Assembly: GCF_006538745.1 (NCBI RefSeq)
Contig: NZ_BJLR01000009.1
Span: 248,001-312,000 of the forward strand
Length of the DNA stretch: 64,000 nucleotides
Source: Cellulomonas cellasea
GTDB taxonomy: Bacteria; Actinomycetota; Actinomycetes; Actinomycetales; Cellulomonadaceae
Direction: 5' to 3'
A program made the translations under genes and the position numbers. Under the pieces are notes generated by a model. The model was not told where the DNA came from. It did no database searches and saw only the letters and a program-made list of their open reading frames with translations. Of this stretch, positions 58,189 to 64,000 are shown one piece after another. The number at the start of each line of letters is the position of its first letter. Position 1 is the stretch's first letter.

Positions 58189-58970
58189 GGGCGCACCTCG
58201 GGCCCGTGCCCGGTCCCGCGCGTCACAGGTCCGCTCCCCGTGCCGCGCCCGCTGACGTGCCCTGCGACGTCCCGCGCCAGCCCGTCCGCGAGCACGTCGA
58301 GGCAGCGCCGCGCCGCCACGACGTCCGCGGCGGTCACCGGGTGCTCGCTGAACCGTGCGGCGAGGTAGAGGTCGAGCAGCGCGCGGGTCGCGGCGGGGTC
58401 GGCCCGCGTCGCGCCGAGCACCTCGACCGTGAGCTCCGTCGCGGTCGTCGAGCGCTCCCGCACGATCCCGGTCGCGGCGGCCGCCTGCTCGAGCGCGACC
58501 CACGCGGCGACGACCGCGTCCCCCGGCGGCACGTCCTCGTCGAGCCGGCGGCCCGCGGCCGCGACCCCCTCGCGCAGCTGCGGCACGGTCAGGCCCTCGA
58601 CGAGGTCCACCGCGCCCACCGTCGGCGCGTCCCCCTCGGGCACCGCACCCCGCCGGGCGAGGGCCGCGAGCGCGTACCGCACGAGCAGCGCCAGCGCGAC
58701 GAGCAGCACGAGCACCCCGAGCGCCGCGACGACCCACCCGGCGCCGGTCACGAGCGCCGGCGGGAGGGCGCCGGGCCGCAGGTCGACCGGCGGCGTCGTG
58801 GGGAGCGGCCGGTCGGGCGGCAGCGCGGGCGGCGGGAACAGCTCCCACGCCGTGGGCCGGCCCGTCACGGTCCAGGGCCCGGCGGCGGCCGCCGCGAGCA
58901 CCACGCCGACGACGAGCACCGCGACCGGTGCGACGCGGCGGACGGCGAGCCGCGTCGGCGTCGTCCCCAT
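58185..58970 (-). CDS. DUF4129 domain membrane protein
   Basis: A 261-residue protein with helices at about residues 13-32 and 80-98 and a C-terminal DUF4129 segment: PQLREGVAAAGRRLDEDVPP, VVAAWVALEQAAAATGIVRE, ATELTVEVLGATRADPAATR and LYLAARFSEHPVTAADVVAA. DUF4129 is usually found with MoxR, DUF58 and transglutaminase genes. ATG 58970 has GAGGAGG about 5 nt upstream. First gene of the leftward operon; the transglutaminase partner usual in such loci is not present here. Confidence 0.88.
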   Translation of the reverse strand: MGTTPTRLAVRRVAPVAVLVVGVVLAAAAAGPWTVTGRPTAWELFPPPALPPDRPLPTTPPVDLRPGALPPALVTGAGWVVAALGVLVLLVALALLVRYALAALARRGAVPEGDAPTVGAVDLVEGLTVPQLREGVAAAGRRLDEDVPPGDAVVAAWVALEQAAAATGIVRERSTTATELTVEVLGATRADPAATRALLDLYLAARFSEHPVTAADVVAARRCLDVLADGLARDVAGHVSGRGTGSGPVTRGTGHGPEVRP

Positions 58971-59076
58971 GACCCTCCTCGGCCTCGCGCGGGCGGTGCG
59001 GCGCCCACCCTACTGACGTGTCTCTGGGAGCGGATGCGGCCGTCCGCCACCGCGCTGCTCTGGGATGATGGGTGCC

Positions 59077-60531
59077 ATGCCCGCTGACGCCTCGACGCCT
59101 CACGCCCGGACCTCGCTCGCCGAGGTGCAGCCGCCGATCGCGCTCGGGCCGCTCGACGGCCGCTACCGCGCGGCGGTCTCCCCGCTCGTCGACCACCTGT
59201 CCGAGGCGGCGCTCAACCGCGAGCGGGTGCACGTCGAGGTCGAGTGGCTCGTGCACCTCGCGACGCAGCGGGTCCTGCCGGGCGCCCCGGTGCCGTCGGC
59301 CGCGGACGTCGCCTACCTGCGCGCGGTCGTGACGGACTTCGGCGCGCAGGACGTCAAGGAGCTCGCCGCGATCGAGCGCGTGACGGTCCACGACGTCAAG
59401 GCCGTCGAGTACTTCCTCAAGGAGCGCATCGCCGCGGCGCCGTCGGTGCTGGGCGAGGGCACGGTGCTGCCGGCGCTGAGCGAGCTCGTGCACTTCGGCT
59501 GCACGAGCGAGGACGTCAACAACCTGAGCTACGCGCTCATGGTCCGGGGCGCCGTCCAGCACGTGTGGCTGCCGGCCGCCCGCGCGCTCGTCGACCAGCT
59601 CACCGCCCTGGCGCGCGAGCACGCCGAGGTCCCGCTGCTCGCGCTGACCCACGGCCAGCCCGCGACGCCGACGACGCTCGGCAAGGAGCTCGCCGTGCTC
59701 GCGCACCGCCTGCGCCGCCAGCTCCGCCGCATCGAGGGCGCCGAGTTCCTGGGCAAGCTCAACGGCGCGACCGGCACGTTCGGCGCGCACGTCGTCGCCG
59801 TCCCCGGCGCGGACTGGCCCGAGGTGAGCCGCACGTTCGTCGAGCACCTGGGCCTGACCTGGAACCCGCTGACGACGCAGATCGAGTCGCACGACTGGCA
59901 GGCCGAGCTGTACAGCGACCTCGCGCGGTTCAACCGCGTGCTGCACAACCTGGCGACCGACGTGTGGACGTACATCTCGAACGGGGTCTTCGTGCAGATC
60001 CCCGTCGCGGGCGCCACGGGGTCCTCGACGATGCCGCACAAGGTCAACCCGATCCGCTTCGAGAACGCCGAGGCGAACCTCGAGCTGTCGAGCGCGCTGC
60101 TCGACACGCTCGCCTCGACGCTCGTCACGTCGCGGCTGCAGCGCGACCTCACCGACTCCACGACGCAGCGCAACATCGGCCCCGCGTTCGGGCACTCGCT
60201 GCTGGCGATCGACAACGTGCGCCGCGGCCTCGGCGGCCTCGCGGTGGACCGGGAGCGCCTCGAGCGCGAGCTCGACGCCAACTGGGAGGTCCTGGGGGAG
60301 CCCGTGCAGTCCGCGATGCGTGCCGCGGCGGTCGCCGGGGTCGCCGGGATGGAGAACCCGTACGAGCGCCTCAAGGACCTCACGCGGGGTCGCCGGCTCA
60401 CCGCGGAGGACATGCGGACCTTCGTCGCGGGCCTCGGGCTGCCCGACGACGTGGCCGCGCGCCTCGCCGCGCTCACCCCCGCGACGTACACCGGCCTGGC
60501 CGCGCAGCTCGTCGCCTATCTCGAGGACTGA
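59077..60531 (+). CDS. purB: Adenylosuccinate lyase
   Basis: A 484-residue lyase of the fumarase/aspartase superfamily. The signature GSSTMPHKVNPIRFENAEAN, with its catalytic Ser in the flexible loop, is intact, and the N-terminal IALGPLDGRYRAAVSPLVDH and HFGCTSEDVNNLSYA blocks are those of PurB. It releases fumarate from SAICAR and from adenylosuccinate in purine synthesis. ATG 59077 is chosen; ATG 59065 is possible but adds only MMGA. Ends near the hairpin 60613-60638. Confidence 0.95.
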   Translation: MPADASTPHARTSLAEVQPPIALGPLDGRYRAAVSPLVDHLSEAALNRERVHVEVEWLVHLATQRVLPGAPVPSAADVAYLRAVVTDFGAQDVKELAAIERVTVHDVKAVEYFLKERIAAAPSVLGEGTVLPALSELVHFGCTSEDVNNLSYALMVRGAVQHVWLPAARALVDQLTALAREHAEVPLLALTHGQPATPTTLGKELAVLAHRLRRQLRRIEGAEFLGKLNGATGTFGAHVVAVPGADWPEVSRTFVEHLGLTWNPLTTQIESHDWQAELYSDLARFNRVLHNLATDVWTYISNGVFVQIPVAGATGSSTMPHKVNPIRFENAEANLELSSALLDTLASTLVTSRLQRDLTDSTTQRNIGPAFGHSLLAIDNVRRGLGGLAVDRERLERELDANWEVLGEPVQSAMRAAAVAGVAGMENPYERLKDLTRGRRLTAEDMRTFVAGLGLPDDVAARLAALTPATYTGLAAQLVAYLED

Positions 60532-60564
60532 CCGAACGGTTCGTATCGCCGCAGGTCAGGGCAT

Positions 60565-60580
60565 GTGAGAGCCCTCTCAC
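60565..60580. promoter_or_regulatory. Palindromic operator candidate upstream of the 283-residue gene
   Basis: GTGAGAG and CTCTCAC are perfect 7-bp arms around CC; its inner 14 bp matches TGAGAGCGCTCTCA at 13 of 14 positions. It is 34 bp after the purB stop and 162 bp before the next start, so it probably controls the gene at 60742. Same pattern as 5447-5460. Confidence 0.55.
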
Positions 60581-60612
60581 CTGGTGTTCGACCCGTCGCG
60601 CATGATCAGACG

Positions 60613-60638
60613 GCCCGCCGGAGCGCCACCGGACGGGC
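60613..60638 (+). terminator. Hairpin after purB
   Basis: GCCCGCCGG and CCGGACGGGC pair with a one-base bulge around 7 nt, 81 bp after the purB stop. It is a weaker terminator than the others in this window and lies downstream of the palindrome at 60565. Confidence 0.5.
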
Positions 60639-60741
60639 TAGGGCGAATGGGTGAAACCTGGACAACCGACCGGTTCGCCTGCACAATCGTGACTCGATCC
60701 GGTTCGTCCGGTTACATCCGATTCCCGGCGAGGTTGCCCAC

Positions 60742-61593
60742 GTGACGCTCATGCAGAAGGCGATCACCCCCGCTCTGACCCGCGCTCACCTGAGCGTCGG
60801 TCACGACCGGGTGGCTGGCTACGTGGTCCGCGCCGACGACGTGGCGTTCGCCACGACCCCCGCCCAGCTGTTCGAGGTCCACGGCCTCGGCTACCCGGGC
60901 ACCCCGTTCAGCCCGTACGCACCGTCGATCGACGTCCTGCGGTTCGAGTCCTCGCCGCAGCTCCAGTACCGCGACGTGCCGGGCTACATCGTCCCGCTGT
61001 GGTGGCTCCGCCACTCCCGCATCCCCCCGGGCGCGGAGCTCGTCCGGGTCTTCGCCGACGGCACCTCGATCCTCCTCGGCCGCTACGGCGACGTCGGCAC
61101 CGGGTGGAGCGTCACGCAGATCGGCGCCCACCGCCCCGCGCTCGCGTCGCTGTCCCGCTGCGTCGGCCCCGTCGCAAAGTGGCACGGCGCCTACCTCGAG
61201 GCCGACGTGATCGACGAGGGCCGCACGGTCACCCTGGCGCTCGCGAACCCGCCGCTCTCCGAGACCGGTTTCCAGCAGGCGCCCTCGGGCCGCTGGTTCC
61301 GCCGGGTCCCCCGCGAGGACGTCAGCGAGCTGTTCGAGCTCGACCTGACGGCCCGCTGGAACGGGCTCGAGGTCCGCGTCGTCGACCAGTGGCAGGACGC
61401 CCAGCGCTACGTCGTCGCCCGCATCTCGCACCTCGGCGACGACATCGAGCGCGCCGAGCGTCTGCGACTCGACCGCATCGAGGCTGGCGTCTACGAGGCG
61501 ATCGTCTATGCTGCTGAACTGACAGATATCCAGACAAACCAGGTCGTCCCCGCGACCTGGGCGCCCGGCCCCGCACAGCGCGCGTGGGCATGA
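60742..61593 (+). CDS. Unrecognised 283-residue protein
   Basis: No family recognised. There is no signal or membrane segment. It has a high proportion of aromatic and basic residues in short motifs such as ALTRAHLSVGHDRVAGYVVR, LGYPGTPFSPYAPSIDVLRF, YIVPLWWLRHSRIPPGAEL, RYGDVGTGWSVTQIGAHRP and RISHLGDDIERAERLRLDRI. GTG 60742 with GAGG about 9 nt upstream is taken; ATG 60751 is close behind. It is transcribed alone, with the palindrome at 60565 upstream and the perfect 15-bp hairpin at 61632 downstream, so it is a separate controlled unit. Confidence 0.75.
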   Translation: MTLMQKAITPALTRAHLSVGHDRVAGYVVRADDVAFATTPAQLFEVHGLGYPGTPFSPYAPSIDVLRFESSPQLQYRDVPGYIVPLWWLRHSRIPPGAELVRVFADGTSILLGRYGDVGTGWSVTQIGAHRPALASLSRCVGPVAKWHGAYLEADVIDEGRTVTLALANPPLSETGFQQAPSGRWFRRVPREDVSELFELDLTARWNGLEVRVVDQWQDAQRYVVARISHLGDDIERAERLRLDRIEAGVYEAIVYAAELTDIQTNQVVPATWAPGPAQRAWA

Positions 61594-61631
61594 GAGCGTT
61601 CGTCTAGCGGCTCACGCCGCACCCCCGAACC

Positions 61632-61672
61632 GCGCGCCGGGCCTGACTCCCCCCCGTTCAGGCCCGGCGCGC
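61632..61672. terminator. Perfect 15-bp-arm hairpin between convergent genes
   Basis: GCGCGCCGGGCCTGA (61632-61646) and TCAGGCCCGGCGCGC (61658-61672) are exactly complementary around an 11-nt C-rich loop. It lies between the 283-residue gene and hemA, which end towards each other, so it can close both. No U-tract beyond it. Confidence 0.8.
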
Positions 61673-61767
61673 ACCTCGTTGTCCGGGACCCCGCGACCCA
61701 CGTCACCGCACGTGGACGTCGCCGGGAGGTCCCGCCGGCTCACGCCGGCGCCATCGGGAGCACCGGC

Positions 61768-63195
61768 TCAGGCCGACGCGGCCTGCGGCCGGAAGACACC
61801 GGACACGTCCGGCACCGGGATCGCCGCGAGCTCGGCCAGCGCCGCCCGGTACGCCACCTCGTCGCCCGCACGTGCGGCCTCGCGCGCGCGGACGGTCGGC
61901 CCGTGCAGCGCGGCCCGGGTCCGCCGGCGCAGCGAGCGCGCGGCCCGCTCGTCGAGCGCCACCGCGACGAACGGTGCGACGTCGGGCTCACCGTCGCCGG
62001 ACGCGTCCGACTCCCCGGGGGCGGACGCCGCAGCAGCAGCAGCCCGCGACCGAGCGTCGAGCCGCACGGCCGCCCGGGCCAGGGCCCACGCCGCCGCCAT
62101 CGCCTCGGCCTGCTCCGCGCCGTCCACGAGGGCCTGGTCGAGCCCGCCCAGCACCCGCCGGCGCTCGGCGACCACCGCGGGGTTCCACTCGCGCACGCGC
62201 CGCTCGGCGTCGAACTCCGCGGCGGTCCGCTCGACGATCGCGCGCGCGGCCTCGACCGGCGCGGAGTGCTCGCCCGGCGCGTACTCGGCGACGGTGGTCA
62301 GGCCGACGAGCCGGACGCCCGGCAGCTCACCCACGCCGGGGTCGACGTCGTGGCGCAGCGCGAGGTCGACGACCGCGAGCGGACGCTCGACGCCCGCCCG
62401 CGCCGCGGCGAGCGCCTCGACCTCGAGGACGGCCCCGGCCGCGCCGCTGCACGCGACGACGAGGTCGACGTCCGCGAGCTCGGCGTGCAGGTCCTCGCTG
62501 GTGACGGCGCGCACGCCGCGGGCGGTCGCGAACGCGCGGGCCCGGCCGCTCGCGGAGTACACCCGGACCTCGCCGCAGCCGCGGGCCTTGAGGGCCGCGA
62601 GGCTCGCGCCCGCGTAGGAGCCGGTGCCGATGAGCACGCACCGCACGTCGGGCCAGGCCGGGAGGCCGTCCTCGACGAGGTCGAGCGCGACGGAGACGAC
62701 CGACCGCCCGGCGGCGCCCAGGCCGGTGGTCGCGCCGACGGCGCGGGACGCCCGCGAGGCCGCCTGGAAGAGGGCCTCGAGCGCCGAGGTCGTGGTGCCG
62801 TCGCGCCGGGCCGCCGTGAGCGCACGGCGGACCTGCCCGGCGATCTCCCGCTCACCGACGACCATCGACTCCAGGCCGGACGCGACCGAGAACAGGTGCT
62901 CGGCGACCTCGGCGCCCGTCGCGGCGTGGACCTGGTCCGCGACGCGCTCGGGCGCGTACCCCGAGCGGGCCGCGACGACGTGGGCGGCGCCCGAGCGGGC
63001 GTGGTCGAGCGCCTCGGCGTCGTCGACGTCGAGGTACAGCTCGAACCGGTTGCACGTCGCGAGCACGACGGCACCGGACACGGCGGGGCAGCCGGCCACG
63101 ATCTCGCGTCCGACCGCATGCGTGTCGGCTGAGAGCCGTTCCAGCACCGAGAGGTCGAGGTCGTGGTGGCTGGCGATCAATGACAGCAGCACCAC
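61768..63195 (-). CDS. hemA: Glutamyl-tRNA reductase
   Basis: A 475-residue reductase. Catalytic Cys48 sits in LATCNRFELYLDV; NADPH site is VRCVLIGTGSYAGASLAALK; the family segment GLESMVVGEREIAGQVRRAL and EHLFSVASGLES are intact, and the C-terminal dimerisation helices follow (RAARSLRRRTRAALH). It makes glutamate-1-semialdehyde from glutamyl-tRNA, the first step of heme and tetrapyrrole synthesis. Start GTG 63195 has only a weak site. Divergent from hemE with 46 bp between. Confidence 0.95.
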   Translation of the reverse strand: MVLLSLIASHHDLDLSVLERLSADTHAVGREIVAGCPAVSGAVVLATCNRFELYLDVDDAEALDHARSGAAHVVAARSGYAPERVADQVHAATGAEVAEHLFSVASGLESMVVGEREIAGQVRRALTAARRDGTTTSALEALFQAASRASRAVGATTGLGAAGRSVVSVALDLVEDGLPAWPDVRCVLIGTGSYAGASLAALKARGCGEVRVYSASGRARAFATARGVRAVTSEDLHAELADVDLVVACSGAAGAVLEVEALAAARAGVERPLAVVDLALRHDVDPGVGELPGVRLVGLTTVAEYAPGEHSAPVEAARAIVERTAAEFDAERRVREWNPAVVAERRRVLGGLDQALVDGAEQAEAMAAAWALARAAVRLDARSRAAAAAASAPGESDASGDGEPDVAPFVAVALDERAARSLRRRTRAALHGPTVRAREAARAGDEVAYRAALAELAAIPVPDVSGVFRPQAASA

Positions 63196-63241
63196 GAGTC
63201 ACGATTGAATCACCCTCGGGAATGTCCGGCACAATCGAGGG

Positions 63242-64000
63242 GTGACTCTCCCCTCGACACACCCGCTCGTGGACGGCCGGACCACGAATTCTGCGCTCGT
63301 GAGCGCATTCTCGGGGCGCCGCCCCGAGCGCCGGCCGGTGTGGTTCATGCGGCAGGCCGGCCGCTCGCTGCCCGAGTACCTGCGGGTGCGCGAGGGCGTC
63401 GCGATGCTCGACGCGTGCCTGCGCCCCGAGCTGGCCTCGGAGATCACGCTCCAGCCGGTCCGGCGGCACGGGGTCGACGCGGGGATCTTCTTCTCCGACA
63501 TCGTCGTGCCGTTGCGCCTCGCGGGGGTCGACGTCGACATCGAGCCCGGCGTCGGGCCGGTGCTCGGCTCGCCCGTGCGCACCGCCGACGACGTCGCGCG
63601 CCTCCGGGACGTCGGCCCGCTGACCCCCGAGGCGCTCGCGCCCGTGAGCGAGGGCGTCGCGCTGACGGTCGCCGAGCTCGGGTCGACGCCGCTCATCGGC
63701 TTCGCGGGCGCGCCGTTCACGCTCGCCGCCTACCTCGTCGAGGGCCGCCCGTCGCGCGACCACCTTGGCGCCCGCACGCTCATGCACGCGGACCCCGACA
63801 CGTGGCGCGAGCTCACCGAGTGGGCCGCGGACGTCACGGGCGCGTTCCTGCGCGCGCAGGTGCTCGCGGGGGCCAGCGCGGCGCAGCTGTTCGACTCCTG
63901 GGCGGGGTCGCTCTCGCTCGCCGACTACACCCGGCACGCGGCGCCGTCGTCGGCCCGCGCGCTCGCCTACGTCAGCGGGCTCGGCGTGCGGACCGTGCAC
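63242..64000 (+). CDS. hemE: Uroporphyrinogen decarboxylase, N-terminal part, runs off right edge
   Basis: The frame from GTG 63242 is open to the edge (253 residues seen). RPVWFMRQAGRSLPEYLRVR is the family's first signature and DAGIFFSDIVVPLRLAG, PLIGFAGAPFTLAAYLVEG and GASAAQLFDSWAGSLS follow in order. It removes the four acetate carboxyls of uroporphyrinogen III. The Shine-Dalgarno GAGG is only about 1 nt from the GTG; a later GTG (ALVSAF) may be the real start. Truncated only by the window end; divergent from hemA. Confidence 0.92.
   Translation, partial: MTLPSTHPLVDGRTTNSALVSAFSGRRPERRPVWFMRQAGRSLPEYLRVREGVAMLDACLRPELASEITLQPVRRHGVDAGIFFSDIVVPLRLAGVDVDIEPGVGPVLGSPVRTADDVARLRDVGPLTPEALAPVSEGVALTVAELGSTPLIGFAGAPFTLAAYLVEGRPSRDHLGARTLMHADPDTWRELTEWAADVTGAFLRAQVLAGASAAQLFDSWAGSLSLADYTRHAAPSSARALAYVSGLGVRTVH

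Noticed and set aside
57502-60195. A reverse open frame through purB joined to the MoxR-operon gene
   Set aside because: The upstream part is antisense to a perfect purB; the supported start is GTG 58188 with GTGA coupling.
1-64000. CRISPR arrays, tRNA, rRNA, IS elements, integrase and attachment sites
   Set aside because: I found no regular spacer-repeat series, cloverleaf, transposase or integrase-like frame; the only repeats are the short ones listed.

Overview
This window is a very GC-rich (mostly above 72 percent), densely packed actinobacterial chromosome segment. GTG and TTG starts, 4-nt ATGA or GTGA start/stop overlaps, a hydroxamate-siderophore cluster, and secreted polysaccharide-degrading enzymes with ricin-type, PKD and fibronectin-like modules all fit a soil or plant-litter actinomycete of the Cellulomonas/Cellulosimicrobium/Isoptericola kind. 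The genus is an inference; no rRNA or tRNA gene is present to anchor it.

Left part (1-20200): an edge-truncated hypothetical gene; a DoxX membrane protein divergent from its probable TetR regulator with a palindromic operator between them; a decayed stretch holding fragments of an alpha/beta hydrolase and a RibD/DHFR-like reductase; a secreted HEXXHXXGXXH metalloprotease with a LacI-type palindrome far upstream; an orphan FecB-like binding lipoprotein; a ThrE-like exporter; an S9 peptidase; a DUF4037 nucleotidyltransferase; a CopD-CtaG fusion for copper handling and oxidase assembly; a 14-TM drug exporter behind a perfect palindrome; a membrane GGDEF diguanylate cyclase; and an ECF sigma factor coupled to a membrane anti-sigma-like protein.

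Middle (20200-31204): a small metzincin-like protease coupled to a lipoprotein that shares a domain with the anti-sigma-like protein, then the desferrioxamine-type locus desA-desB-desC-desD followed by a penicillin-amidase-like gene, a second acyltransferase and a siderophore-interacting reductase. The first six genes overlap by 4 nt. Two tandem DtxR/IdeR-like iron boxes precede desA. The logic is lysine to cadaverine (DesA), N-hydroxylation (DesB), acylation (DesC, perhaps the second acyltransferase), macrocycle or oligomer assembly (DesD) and reductive iron release (SIP).

31285-51811: KptA; a small lipoprotein; a 2-oxoacid dehydrogenase operon (E1 alpha, E1 beta, E2, GNAT) with a 35-bp symmetrical operator; a cyclic-di-GMP-I riboswitch in the leader of a 1143-residue secreted GH26-like enzyme with a 340-residue Pro/Thr linker; an isochorismatase-family hydrolase; hisC-like aminotransferase; a holin-like membrane protein; a WXG100-like small protein coupled to a helical-domain/lipase-domain hydrolase; an EamA permease; a one-lobe binding lipoprotein coupled to a cation diffusion facilitator; and a PL11 rhamnogalacturonan lyase with a ricin-type module.

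52423-54424 is a lower-GC island with an unrecognised 390-residue protein and a MNT/HEPN toxin-antitoxin pair. To its right are a five-gene MoxR/DUF58/DUF4129 operon, purB, an unrecognised gene, and divergent hemA and hemE (hemE runs off the edge).

The observations most worth following are the c-di-GMP riboswitch on a secreted glycosidase, a family of TGAGAGCGCTCTCA-like palindromes shared by dispersed genes, the des locus with its amidase/acyltransferase pair, and several unexplained coupled pairs. Convergent genes are separated by long perfect hairpins without U-tracts. All functional calls are from reading the sequence; no database search was run.
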